This document shows positions 43,113 to 51,610 of a stretch of 61,975 nt of DNA, piece after piece. Below the pieces are notes generated by a model that did not search any database, had not been told where the DNA came from, and saw only the letters and a list, made by a program, of their open reading frames with translations. The position numbers and the translations under genes were made by a program. Every line of letters starts with the position of its first letter. Position 1 is the first letter of the stretch. The DNA lies in NCBI GenBank assembly GCA_013178015.1, contig JABLXR010000022.1:1-61975 (forward strand), given 5' to 3'. The stretch comes from Anaerolineae bacterium (GTDB taxonomy: Bacteria > Chloroflexota > Anaerolineae > DRVO01).

Positions 43113-44099
43113 ATGTCGAGCGAACGCTTGCCCGGCAAGGGAAGAGTGCCGGAGACCAGGCGCATGGCGCGAGTGCTGGACATGCTGCAACACATCAGCG
43201 CCGCACCGGAGCACTGGACTCGCCGGGCCCTGGCGGAGAAGTACGAGGTGGGGGAGCGGCAGATCCAGCGCGACCTGGACGTGATCCGCTACCGGCTGAA
43301 CCTGGACCTGAGGCGCCGGCGGCAGGGCTATTACCTGAAGGAAGTGCCCCGGCTTCCCGTAGTCCACTACAGCCTTTCCGAGGCCCTATCGCTGCTGCTG
43401 GCCGCCCAAGCCGGGCGCGAGTTCGGGGTGGACTCGGCCGAGCTGGGTTCCGCCATCGGCCGGCTGGAGTCGGTGTTCCCGCCCGAGTTCCGCCCCCTGC
43501 TCCGGGAGCTATCGGCCCCGCCCGATGGGTGCACCGACAACGCCCTGGAGGCCTGGCTGCTGGCGCTGCACCGGGCCCTGGCCGCTCGGCGCAAGGTGCG
43601 CCTGGCCTACGCCAGCGCCAGCCGGGAGGGCGAAGTACAGGACCGGGTGGTTCGGCCCTACTGCCTCTTCCCCAAGAACCGGTCCTGGTACCTGCTGGCC
43701 TACTGCGAGCTCCGGAATGAGGTACGGACCTTCAAGGCGGACCGGATCGTAGAGGCCGAGCTCCTGCCGGACCGGTATCGGGTACCGGACGATTTCAGCG
43801 TGCAGGGGATGGCGGGAGCCGCTTGGGGGCTAATGTGGGGGGCGGCGGGGGAGCCGGAGAGGGTGCGGCTGGAGTTCTCACCGGAGGCGGGGAGGTGGGT
43901 GGCCGAGGACGAGTGGCACCCCTCTCAGCAGGTGGAGGTGCGGGACGACGGCCGGTACGAAGTCCGGTTCGAGGTGGGGGTGACGCCGGAGTTCGTGCGT
44001 TGGCTGCTGTGGTACGGGCGGGACGTGCAGGTGCTGGAGCCGGCCTGGCTGCGGGAGCGGGTGGCAGAGGAACACCGGGCCGCGTCGCAGATGCGGTAA
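43113..44099 (+). CDS. HTH-WYL transcription regulator next to the CRISPR locus
   Basis: A 328-residue protein. The N-terminal winged helix-turn-helix is ARVLDMLQHISAAPEHWTRR followed by ALAEKYEVGERQIQRDLDVI. The WYL domain contains KVRLAYASASREGE, RPYCLFPKNRSWYLLAYCE and EVRTFKADRIVEAEL. A C-terminal WCX-like part (PERVRLEFSPEAGRWVAED, then WLLWYGRDVQVLEP) completes the family. WYL proteins sense nucleic acids or nucleotides and often regulate CRISPR or other defence genes. It reads towards the cas genes and is the first gene of the defence region. Confidence 0.88.
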   Translation: MSSERLPGKGRVPETRRMARVLDMLQHISAAPEHWTRRALAEKYEVGERQIQRDLDVIRYRLNLDLRRRRQGYYLKEVPRLPVVHYSLSEALSLLLAAQAGREFGVDSAELGSAIGRLESVFPPEFRPLLRELSAPPDGCTDNALEAWLLALHRALAARRKVRLAYASASREGEVQDRVVRPYCLFPKNRSWYLLAYCELRNEVRTFKADRIVEAELLPDRYRVPDDFSVQGMAGAAWGLMWGAAGEPERVRLEFSPEAGRWVAEDEWHPSQQVEVRDDGRYEVRFEVGVTPEFVRWLLWYGRDVQVLEPAWLRERVAEEHRAASQMR

Positions 44100-44225
44100 G
44101 CATGTGCAATCAGTACCCGGGTAATACCTTAGGGGGATTGAAAATCCGCGGGAGGTGGCCTATAGTTGCGGCGTCCTTTCACGCTCATCTGAATAGGCAC
44201 GCGCCGGGCAAGGAGGTGGATCGAG

Positions 44226-44254
44226 GTGCTGAGGTACACTGGCCATCCTTCGTA
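44226..44254 (+). repeat. Duplicated start of cas8b1 (29 bp, one mismatch)
   Basis: GTGCTGAGGTACACTGGCCA followed by TCCTT and GTA is repeated at 44862-44890, where it is the true cas8b1 start. Both copies are preceded by GGAGG. The copies are 636 bp apart and bracket the mini-CRISPR, the promoter and a small gene. This looks like a partial duplication or an insertion with repeated ends. Confidence 0.85.
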
Positions 44255-44374
44255 CACGATGCAGTCTGCGCAGGCGCTCCCCAGAGGCATGCGCTTGCCC
44301 TGGAACCGGGGGCGTCGAAGCAGATGGCTCGCGTACGCGCTAGGAGTAGCGGGAGTGGTCGAGATTGGCGGCGA

Positions 44375-44455
44375 CAGCATCCTCGAAGCGGATCGATTCC
44401 CGGTCCTGTATCCGACCACTAGACTAGGCGTTTTTCAGTATCCTGGCGCGGATCG
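44375..44455 (-). CRISPR. Degenerate mini-CRISPR: two pseudo-repeats and one 36-nt pseudo-spacer
   Basis: On the minus strand, pseudo-repeat 1 (44455-44432) matches the 3' 24 bases of the array repeat at 19 positions: CGATCCG, a changed four-base loop, AGGATACTGAAA. Pseudo-repeat 2 (44395-44375) reads CGATCCG, five loop bases, AGGATGCTG. In both the stem ATCC/GGAT is kept and the changes fall mainly in the loop. Between them is a 36-nt pseudo-spacer (44431-44396), the same length as real spacers here. Its first 20 nt match the cas promoter start region at 44518-44499 with one mismatch. The Cas6 encoded downstream could process it. Confidence 0.75.
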
Positions 44456-44465
44456 AAATGCTCTC

Positions 44466-44494
44466 TTGACGGACAGCGGAGAGTGTGCTATGAT
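44466..44494 (+). promoter_or_regulatory. Strong sigma-70-type promoter ahead of the cas operon
   Basis: TTGACG (44466-44471) and TATGAT (44489-44494) are 17 bp apart. Transcription would start near 44501 and run into the small gene at 44543 and then cas8b1. This is the best promoter match I see in the defence region. Confidence 0.7.
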
Positions 44495-44498
44495 TGGC

Positions 44499-44518
44499 CC
44501 GACCACGAGACTAGGCGT
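44499..44518 (-). promoter_or_regulatory. Putative target site of the pseudo-spacer
   Basis: Minus-strand ACGCCTAGTCTCGTGGTCGG matches the first 20 nt of the pseudo-spacer except position 12. Its 5' flank on that strand is CCC, unlike the repeat end (AAAC), so it can serve as a PAM. The site covers the expected transcription start, so a bound Cascade would block the promoter. Confidence 0.65.
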
Positions 44519-44542
44519 GGGCACTCCCTACCGGAGGTCAAG

Positions 44543-44815
44543 ATGGGCTACGGTCGTGTCCTTCTCAGTACAACCTCCCTCGCCATCCGCTTCGAGAGAA
44601 TCGGCGAGTGGCATAAATTCGACTTCATTCTGGATCGCTTTCGACAGGGCTTCCCGGAAGCCATCTGGGACCCCACGAGGAGAGCTTGGCTGCTGCCCCA
44701 TTCATGCCTGCCCAGGGTACAGGGCTTCTGTGAGGACCTCTTCGGACCCCATGGCTTCCAACTGCAACTCGATTCTAGCACAGCACCGCCATTCCACCAA
44801 TTGGTGCTGAACTGA
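44543..44815 (+). CDS. Small protein of unknown function between promoter and cas8b1
   Basis: A 90-residue protein with a very good ribosome site (GGAGG six bases before ATG 44543). The middle, FRQGFPEAIWDPTRRAWLLP, resembles the short HARP-like motif seen in front of some SNF2 helicases (a hydrophobic turn, WDP, basic, W, LP), and a helix LPRVQGFCEDLFG follows. No catalytic motif is visible. It is the first gene after the guide-controlled promoter and 46 bp ahead of cas8b1. It might be an unrecognised Cas accessory, a regulator or a toxin. Confidence 0.55.
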   Translation: MGYGRVLLSTTSLAIRFERIGEWHKFDFILDRFRQGFPEAIWDPTRRAWLLPHSCLPRVQGFCEDLFGPHGFQLQLDSSTAPPFHQLVLN

Positions 44816-44861
44816 TGCTCGGTCGCTGAGGACATGCTGCATCGCTACTTGGAGGCAAGCC

Positions 44862-46319
44862 GTGCTGAGGTACACTGGCCATCCTTTGTATGACGTAGGG
44901 GTCGCCACGATCACCGCGTTCGCGGGCAAGAGGGATCCCGCCGACCTGGTAGAGTCGGACCTGGAGGCGATCGCGACCTACATGGCTCGCGAGTATGTGC
45001 GTCAGCCGCTCAAGTCGTTCCTGACCGTGGCCTTCCCCAACTCCGGCTTCACCCAGCCGGCATTCGAGAAGACGCCGGAGCGTCGCCACGCATACGCCCA
45101 GAGCGTTCTCGGGGCCTATGGCGCACTTCCTCTGGACGACGAGACCTGCATCTTCACTGGGGAACCGGCAGCAGCAGTCATCTTCAAGGACAGGGACGAC
45201 GTCCCGCCCGGTCGTGCCTTCCGCCAGCACATCCCCCTGCTGACCGGCGAAGGCGTAATCAACTTCCATCCCTACGGCGACGCCGGCGTCCCGGTCTCGG
45301 GAACAGCCATGCTGGCGCTGCAAGCGCTTCCTCTCGGTTCCGCCAAGGTGGGCGGCCGTCTGCTCGCCGTGCACTCGGACAATGAGGAGATCATCTACCA
45401 CTTCGCCGCCTCTTTCCTAGAGGAGAACCGTCGGCTCATTCAGCTGGCCCAGGCCGAGGGCAGTACCAAGATGCCGGAGCCGCGGCTCTCCTATCGCACG
45501 CTGCTCATCGCCACCCTGCTCAACGCGCAGCGGATGCAGCGCGAGGCCGTCGCCTCGGAGGAGCCTTTCTCCATCACCGCCTACCATCTGACCAACTCCG
45601 GTCAGGGCGCGGACCTGAGTATGTACCATCTGCCCTCGCAGGTCGTCAGCTTTCTAGCGGAGATGTTCACCGCTAAGTACCGAGGCAAGTGGCAGACGAT
45701 CGTGAACCGAGCGTGGGAGAGGCCCGGGCGCGGTGCCGGTGAGGACTTCGAGCCGGGCCGAAACTACCTGTACGAGGACCTCTTCGGACTTCCGGATAAC
45801 GCCCGGTTCTTCGTACGCACCTACCTCCTGCGCGAGGCAGCGCAGTATGCGCGAGGGCGCGCGCAGGACCCGCGGGGGGAGTATTCGCTGGCAGAAGAGG
45901 CCGGCATGGTCTCCTGGGACATCACTGAGCGCTTCTTGAGGAGGATAATGAACGTGGACAAGGAGAGGATCGAGCAGATTCGCGCTCTTGGCGACAGACT
46001 GGCGGAGTACATCAGTTCCGAGAACGACAGAGGTTTCTTCCGCGGCTTCTTCACCGAGCAGAGATATCCTTACTTCAGGAACCTGTTGGTGAAAGCCAAC
46101 CTGCAGAGTGTTAGGCGGGGTCACCCGCCCTTGGTCACTCTAGAGCCGTACATCCAGGTCTTCGAAGAGGGGGACGAGCTCGCCCAGGCCGACTGGCGAC
46201 TGGCTCGGGACCTGGTTCTGATCCGCATGGTCGAGCGCCTATATGAGGCCGGCTGGCTGGGACAGAACCGCGAGACACTCACCGAACTCACGACTGAGGC
46301 TGAGGCCACCGAGCGGTAG
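44862..46319 (+). CDS. cas8b1: Type I-B Cascade large subunit Cas8b1 (Cst1-like)
   Basis: A 485-residue protein with the Cst1/Cas8b1 start LRYTGHPLYDVGVATITAFA. It continues helical, with SITAYHLTNSGQGADLSMYH, a WDITERFLRRIMNVD segment, and a C-terminal helical bundle. The protein recognises PAM and completes the type I-B surveillance complex. Many relatives have paired CxxC motifs; here only a single cysteine remains in DDETCIFTGEPAA, so zinc binding is probably lost. The start is a GTG seven bases after GGAGG. It heads cas8b1-cas7-cas5-cas3-cas6. Confidence 0.85.
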   Translation: MLRYTGHPLYDVGVATITAFAGKRDPADLVESDLEAIATYMAREYVRQPLKSFLTVAFPNSGFTQPAFEKTPERRHAYAQSVLGAYGALPLDDETCIFTGEPAAAVIFKDRDDVPPGRAFRQHIPLLTGEGVINFHPYGDAGVPVSGTAMLALQALPLGSAKVGGRLLAVHSDNEEIIYHFAASFLEENRRLIQLAQAEGSTKMPEPRLSYRTLLIATLLNAQRMQREAVASEEPFSITAYHLTNSGQGADLSMYHLPSQVVSFLAEMFTAKYRGKWQTIVNRAWERPGRGAGEDFEPGRNYLYEDLFGLPDNARFFVRTYLLREAAQYARGRAQDPRGEYSLAEEAGMVSWDITERFLRRIMNVDKERIEQIRALGDRLAEYISSENDRGFFRGFFTEQRYPYFRNLLVKANLQSVRRGHPPLVTLEPYIQVFEEGDELAQADWRLARDLVLIRMVERLYEAGWLGQNRETLTELTTEAEATER

Positions 46320-46352
46320 AGGACAGCACACAGAACAGAGAGGAGGCTCACG

Positions 46353-47420
46353 ATGGCGTTCGTTACCGGATTGATGCTGATAGACGCTCCCGCTTCCGCC
46401 CTCAACAACTTGGGCAGCATTCCGGGAGCCCGTACCGACAACACGGTCGGTGTGAAGATGATCCGCGCTGGCGATGGCGCCTATCCCTACGTGTCAGCCC
46501 AGGCGTTCCGCTACTGGCTGAGGCGGACCCTGGAGAGCGCACACCTGGGCTGGCAGGCAGCACCTGTCTACCGCGAGGAGAAAGTCGCCTACACCGACGC
46601 CAACCCCATCAAGTGGTGGGATGATGACCTCTTCGGCTACATGCGGGCTCCTTCGAAGCGCGCTTCGGCCCGCGAGAAGCGGGAAGCCGACACTTCCCGG
46701 GCGGATGAAACGCCCACCACCGAAACCGTGACTCGCGTGTCGCCCTTCCGGGTGAGCACCCTCGTCTCCATCGCGCCGGTGAGTATCACAGAAGACTTTG
46801 GCACTATGTCTCGGCAGGAGGGTGACCCGGTACCTCACGAGCACCAGTTCTATCGCACCACTCTGAAGGGGCTCTACTCCCTGGATCTGCGCGCCTGTGG
46901 GACCTTCTCCTATGCTGACCGAACCGGGTACCTGAACCTCGACGAGGAACGACTCCGCCAGGCACAGGAAGCGGGGCTCGAGCGGCTCGACTCTGTGAAA
47001 TGCTACCGCCTCCCCCGCAAGGAACGCCTGCGACGGGTCGTGGCCCTCTTCGAGGGTCTGGCGCATCTGGAAGGGGGGGCCAAGCAGACTCTTCACTACA
47101 CGGACGTAGCCCCAGCTCTGGTAGTCATGGCCGTCACCAAGGGCGGCAACCACGTCTTCGGACACGTCATCGGCGCCAACTCCCGCCGGCTGCCCGAACT
47201 GAAGCTCGATGCTCTCAGGGAAGCCCTGACCGTGTTCGCCGACGACATCCTGTCGGACGTGTACGTAGGCTGGGTCAAGGGGTACCTGGATGACGAGCGA
47301 GCCAAGCTGGAGGCCTTCGCCCAGACCCCCGAGGGCAGCAGAATCCAGATAAGCCACCCGCGGGAGGCCTACCAGGCACTCATCTCGGACCTGAAGGGCA
47401 ATCCTCACTGGCTCGACTGA
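46353..47420 (+). CDS. cas7: Type I-B backbone protein Cas7 (Cst2/DevR)
   Basis: A 355-residue RAMP protein of the DevR/Cst2 type: FVTGLMLIDAPASALNNLGS, DNTVGVKMIRAGDGAYPYVS and AQAFRYWLRRTLE. The glycine-rich tail of the fold is GHVIGANSRRLPELKLDALR. It coats the crRNA in the Cascade backbone. AGGAGG stands six bases before the ATG. The stretch around residues 95-130 is charged and probably a flexible thumb. It lies 33 bp after cas8b1. Confidence 0.9.
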   Translation: MAFVTGLMLIDAPASALNNLGSIPGARTDNTVGVKMIRAGDGAYPYVSAQAFRYWLRRTLESAHLGWQAAPVYREEKVAYTDANPIKWWDDDLFGYMRAPSKRASAREKREADTSRADETPTTETVTRVSPFRVSTLVSIAPVSITEDFGTMSRQEGDPVPHEHQFYRTTLKGLYSLDLRACGTFSYADRTGYLNLDEERLRQAQEAGLERLDSVKCYRLPRKERLRRVVALFEGLAHLEGGAKQTLHYTDVAPALVVMAVTKGGNHVFGHVIGANSRRLPELKLDALREALTVFADDILSDVYVGWVKGYLDDERAKLEAFAQTPEGSRIQISHPREAYQALISDLKGNPHWLD

Positions 47421-47453
47421 GCCGGGCGCCCAGTGCCTCCTGGGAGGTGGAAC

Positions 47454-48191
47454 ATGCGGGTACTCAAGGTAGTGGCGGAAGGGCTCACCACCTCCTTCCG
47501 CTACCCCCTCTTTATGCTGCAGGTCCATCCCACGTTCCTGATGCCGCCGCCGGCCACAATCTACGGCCACATCAGTAGCGCTCTGGGGGAGTGGTTCGAC
47601 CCAGAAGGGGTACGCTTCGCCTACCACTTCCACCACGACGGCACGGTCAGGGACATCGAGCACGTCATCGTGCTCAGTGCGTCAACCGGCAAGCTGAAAG
47701 GAACCGACTACCCGAAGGTGCTGGAAGGCAACGTCAATCCTTTCGAGCGGGACATGTTCTTCCGGCCCCGGCTCACCCTGTACGTGAACCGACCGGAGTG
47801 GGAGAGCGCCTTCCGCAGCCCCCGCTATGCCGTGGCCCTGGGGCGTTCGCAAGACCTCTTCACTTACACCAGCATCGAGGTGGTCGAGCTCGAGCAGGCA
47901 GAGTGCGCCTACTTCGAGAACACCATCCTTCCCCACGAAATGGCCATCGAGGTCCAGCGCGGGCTGGCTGTTCTGATGCCCCGCTTCCTCGACTACGCCC
48001 ACAACCGACGTCCTCACTTCCAGCAGTACCTGGTAGTCACGGATAGGGTGAGGCTTCCCAATGAGGAAGGACGGCGCTTCGCTCAGGAACAGCAACGGCT
48101 GTATTGGGTAGACCCCGCGTCGGAAGAGGACGACGGTGCCCACCTGGGCCTGGCCTTCCACGGCTTCCTGGAGGAAGCCCATGCCACCTGA
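47454..48191 (+). CDS. cas5: Type I-B Cas5
   Basis: A 245-residue protein with the Cas5t pattern: MRVLKVVAEGLTTSFRYPLF, then LMPPPATIYGHISSALGEWF. Cas5 caps the 5' handle of the crRNA and anchors Cas8. I chose the ATG at 47454 because GGGAGG lies seven bases before it and the protein begins with the family's first strand. Its last 11 bp overlap the cas3 start, which implies coupled translation. Confidence 0.88.
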   Translation: MRVLKVVAEGLTTSFRYPLFMLQVHPTFLMPPPATIYGHISSALGEWFDPEGVRFAYHFHHDGTVRDIEHVIVLSASTGKLKGTDYPKVLEGNVNPFERDMFFRPRLTLYVNRPEWESAFRSPRYAVALGRSQDLFTYTSIEVVELEQAECAYFENTILPHEMAIEVQRGLAVLMPRFLDYAHNRRPHFQQYLVVTDRVRLPNEEGRRFAQEQQRLYWVDPASEEDDGAHLGLAFHGFLEEAHAT

Positions 48192-50571
48192 GGCGTGGCC
48201 CAGTTGGCTCGACCACGTCTGGGCCAAGAGCCCGCCCAGAGGCGGCACCCAGGGCGAGACGCTGGCCCAGCACACCTGGGAGACCCTGGAGCGGCTGGCC
48301 GACTTTGCTCGGCTCAGGCCGGGTCTGCCCGGATCCTTGGGCCTCGAATGCCTCTGGCGTGTCCTGTTTTGGGGGGCCTTCCTGCACGACTTCGGCAAGG
48401 TCGCCGCCAAGTTCCAGGAGGTGCTGCGCAACCAGGGACGGTGGGAACACCGTCACGAAGTGCTATCGCTGGCATTCCTCGATTGGGTCGTGCTGGGGTT
48501 CAGCCAGTCAGAGCAACCCTGGCTAGTGGCCGCGGTCGCTTCCCACCACAAGGATGCCAGCGAACTGGCTGAGCTCTACGACCCACCCGAGGACCCGGAA
48601 GAAGATCAGCTGCTGGCTGCGGTGGCTGACCTGCCGGACGAGGACGTCCGCGGCCTATGGCGTTGGCTGCAATCCTGCAGCCAACGCTGGGTCAACGATC
48701 TGGGCTTCGATCGTCTAGGTGTGTCCTGTCCCCCAATGTACGGCGACGCCAGCCAGGCGTTAGCACTGGTGCGACAAAGCGGAGTGCAGCGGGTTCATCA
48801 CTGGCTCCGGGTGTATCAGCGCTTCGTCAGGCAACTGCGCCAGGGCGCCGCCGCGAGAGAGGTCACTGCGGCCCTGGCGCTCCGAGGACACATCATCAAC
48901 GCCGACCACAGCGCCTCCGCCCATGCCGGGCCCCTGCCTCGACCCCGGTTCGACGCCGATCGAGTGCTGGCAAGTCGAGGTCTGACGTGGGCCAACCTCG
49001 ATGCACACCAGGTAGCCAGCAGCGAGACCCCAGGCTCGGCCGTGCTGATCGCGCCTACCGGCAGCGGCAAGACGGAGGCGGGCCTACTGTGGGCCGCCGC
49101 CCAGGGTAAGTCGGACGGCAGCCCCAGCCGCCTGTTCTACACTCTGCCCTATCAGGCGAGCATGAATGCCATGAAGCTGCGCCTGGATAGCACGTTCGGC
49201 CCAGCCGACGTCGGGTTGCAGCACGGGCGCAGTCTGCTCTCCCTGTATCGCATGCTCCTTGAGGAAGGCGATGACCCCCGAGAGACGGCAAGGAACGCCC
49301 GACGCGCCCGCGACTTGGCCCGGCTCAACTACCCCCCGGTGCGAGTGCTCAGCCCGTACCAGATACTCAAGGCCATGTACCGCCTAAAGGGCTACGAGGC
49401 CCAGCTGAGCGACTACCACGGTGCTGTGTTCATCTTTGATGAGATACACGCCTACGAGCCCGCCCGGTTGGCCATGATTCTCGAGACGGTGGCCTACCTG
49501 CGGGAGAACTACGGCGCCAGCTTCTTCGTCATGAGCGCCACTCTGCCCACCCTCGTCCGGGAGCGGCTGAAGAAGGCACTGGACGCCCCCACCGAGATCG
49601 TTGCCGACGCGGCCGCATACGAGCGCTTCCGGCGTCACCGCCTTCACCTGCTGGATGGGGAGGTGCTTACAGCTGGCAACCTGCAGCGGATCGCGGCCGA
49701 CGCCCGGGCCGGCAAGTCGGTACTGGTGGTCTGCAACGTGGTCCGCCGGGCCCAGGAGGTCTACGGCCTCTTGCGCAGGCTCCTCACGCACGAGGGGTCG
49801 CACGTGGAGCTGCTGCACGGGCGGTTTCACCTCAAGGACCGACTGGCCAAGGAGGCGTTGGTTCGGGAGAGCGCCGGCCTGGCTAGCACCAGCAGGCGGC
49901 CAGTAGTGCTGGTGGCCACCCAGGTAGTCGAGGTCAGCCTCGATGTTGATTTCGATACCGTCTACTCGGACCCCGCGCCTCTGGAAGCTCTGGTTCAGCG
50001 CCTCGGCCGGGTGAACCGCAGGGGAAGGCACGGCGACCTGGCGCCGGTGCACATCTTCCGCGAGCCTGCCGACGGTCAAGGCATCTACTCCGAAGAGCTG
50101 GTGGGCAGCGGCCTGCGGGTTCTGGAGAAGGTCAACGGCCGGGAGGTGGATGAAAGTGCGGTCGGCGACTGGCTTGATGAAGCATACGCTGGCGCGGCGG
50201 CAGTCGCCTGGGAGGAGGAGTACGAGCACTCGGCCGGCGAGTTCTCCGCTACCTGCGTGACCGCCATGCGCCCCTTCGATGCCGACCCGGCTCTGGAGGA
50301 TCTCTTCTACCGGGCCTTCGACAGCATCGAGGTGCTTCCTGCCGACCTGCACGACGACTTCTTCTCCCTTCAGGACTCGGAGCCTATCAGGGCCAACGAG
50401 CTGCTGGTGCCCATCTCCTGGCGGCGCTATTGCGCCTTGCGCGGGTTATCCCTGGCAACCCCTCGCGATGGCGACACTCCACCTGTGGTGCACGTTCCCT
50501 ACAACTCTGAGCTCGGCCTGCTATTCGAGGGATCGGGTAGCTCGAGTGAGGACGATCCGGGCGATTGCTGA
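48181..50571 (+). CDS. cas3: Cas3 helicase-nuclease (HD domain fused to helicase)
   Basis: A 796-residue protein. The HD nuclease has H31, the pair H69-D70 (AFLHDFGKVAAKF) and VASHHKDASE. The helicase has Walker A IAPTGSGKTEAGLL, the DExH box FIFDEIHAYEP, SATLPTLV, and QRLGRVNRRGR. It degrades the DNA strand displaced by Cascade. The start ATG 48181 is within the end of cas5. All catalytic motifs look intact, so the type I-B branch should be able to interfere. Confidence 0.93.
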   Translation: MPPEAWPSWLDHVWAKSPPRGGTQGETLAQHTWETLERLADFARLRPGLPGSLGLECLWRVLFWGAFLHDFGKVAAKFQEVLRNQGRWEHRHEVLSLAFLDWVVLGFSQSEQPWLVAAVASHHKDASELAELYDPPEDPEEDQLLAAVADLPDEDVRGLWRWLQSCSQRWVNDLGFDRLGVSCPPMYGDASQALALVRQSGVQRVHHWLRVYQRFVRQLRQGAAAREVTAALALRGHIINADHSASAHAGPLPRPRFDADRVLASRGLTWANLDAHQVASSETPGSAVLIAPTGSGKTEAGLLWAAAQGKSDGSPSRLFYTLPYQASMNAMKLRLDSTFGPADVGLQHGRSLLSLYRMLLEEGDDPRETARNARRARDLARLNYPPVRVLSPYQILKAMYRLKGYEAQLSDYHGAVFIFDEIHAYEPARLAMILETVAYLRENYGASFFVMSATLPTLVRERLKKALDAPTEIVADAAAYERFRRHRLHLLDGEVLTAGNLQRIAADARAGKSVLVVCNVVRRAQEVYGLLRRLLTHEGSHVELLHGRFHLKDRLAKEALVRESAGLASTSRRPVVLVATQVVEVSLDVDFDTVYSDPAPLEALVQRLGRVNRRGRHGDLAPVHIFREPADGQGIYSEELVGSGLRVLEKVNGREVDESAVGDWLDEAYAGAAAVAWEEEYEHSAGEFSATCVTAMRPFDADPALEDLFYRAFDSIEVLPADLHDDFFSLQDSEPIRANELLVPISWRRYCALRGLSLATPRDGDTPPVVHVPYNSELGLLFEGSGSSSEDDPGDC

Positions 50572-50608
50572 CCTGAGTAGGCTACTTGCTGTACGTGAGG
50601 CATGCCCC

Positions 50609-51610
50609 ATGCTCACCACCCACCAACTCCACATCACCTGCCGAGCCCTCACCCCCATCCACTTCAACCAGCACAAGGGCTCCGCCATCCGCGGGGCCCT
50701 CTTCGCCGCCATCCGCGGCTACGACCACCCCCACGCCCAGTGGTCCGGCTTCTGCGCCAACAAGGCCGCCCCCCACTGCTCCCAGTGCCCCGTCAGCACC
50801 GTCTGCCCCGTCATGCGCCTCGTCTCCACCCTCGACGAGCGCGGCACCTTCGGCCGAGACGCCCCCCGACCCTACGTCATCAACCCACCCCTCGGGCCCA
50901 AGGCCGACTACCTCCCCGACGAGGAACTCGCCTTCGACCTCCTCCTCGTGGGCGAGGCGGGCCAGCTCTTCCCCTACGTCGTCCTGGCCCTGGACCGGCT
51001 CGCCCACGAGGGTCTGGGCCAAAGGCGCGAGGATAGCGACGGACACTGGCGCCGCGGCACCGCCCAGGTGATCCGCATAGACGCCGTCCACCCCCTCCGA
51101 GGCCACACCGCCCCCGTCCTGCGCGAGGGGGACAAGGTGGTGCAGGTGCCCTCCCTCCCCGTCACCCACGAGGACGTCGAGCAGGCGGCGGCGCATCTGC
51201 CCACCATGGGGCCCCTCACCCTCCAGCTCCTCACCCCCCTCCGGCTGGTGGACCGGGGCCGGCTGGTGAAAGAGCCCCAGTTCCGGCCCCTCATCCAGCG
51301 GCTGCTGGAGCGGTTCAAGAGCCTGGCCGAGAACTTCGGCGGCGGCCCGGTCCCCTACGACATCGGCGACCTGCGCGATCGGGCCCGGGCAGTGCGCCTG
51401 GTCGAGGACAGGACCCGTTGGGTGGACCTGCGGGGGTACAGCGGTCGGCTGGGCCGGGGCCAGGAGATCGGCGGGCTGGTGGGCCGGGTAACCTACGAGG
51501 CCGACGACTGGGAGCCCTTCACCCCCTGGCTAGTGTGGGGGACGCTGCTGCACGCGGGGAAGAACGCGGTCAAGGGGGATGGGTGGTTTGCGGTGCGGAG
51601 GGCGTGGTGA
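50609..51610 (+). CDS. cas6: Cas6 crRNA endoribonuclease
   Basis: A 333-residue RAMP nuclease. It has ITCRALTPIHFNQHKGSAIR near the start, and a cysteine cluster (WSGFCANKAAPHC, SQCPVSTVCP) that in this Cas6 branch probably binds metal. The RAMP glycine loop near the C-terminus is GGLVGRVTYEADDWEPF and the end is LLHAGKNAVKGDGWFAVRRA. Histidine 18 or a nearby residue may be catalytic. It is the only Cas6 in the window, so it likely processes the array for both effector complexes and the mini-CRISPR. The ATG at 50609 follows GAGG by eight bases. Confidence 0.82.
   Translation: MLTTHQLHITCRALTPIHFNQHKGSAIRGALFAAIRGYDHPHAQWSGFCANKAAPHCSQCPVSTVCPVMRLVSTLDERGTFGRDAPRPYVINPPLGPKADYLPDEELAFDLLLVGEAGQLFPYVVLALDRLAHEGLGQRREDSDGHWRRGTAQVIRIDAVHPLRGHTAPVLREGDKVVQVPSLPVTHEDVEQAAAHLPTMGPLTLQLLTPLRLVDRGRLVKEPQFRPLIQRLLERFKSLAENFGGGPVPYDIGDLRDRARAVRLVEDRTRWVDLRGYSGRLGRGQEIGGLVGRVTYEADDWEPFTPWLVWGTLLHAGKNAVKGDGWFAVRRAW

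Noticed and set aside
44127-44143. CCTTAGGGGGATTGAAA, which resembles the end of some other CRISPR repeats
   Set aside because: It does not match the repeat of this array, stands alone, and has no spaced partner.
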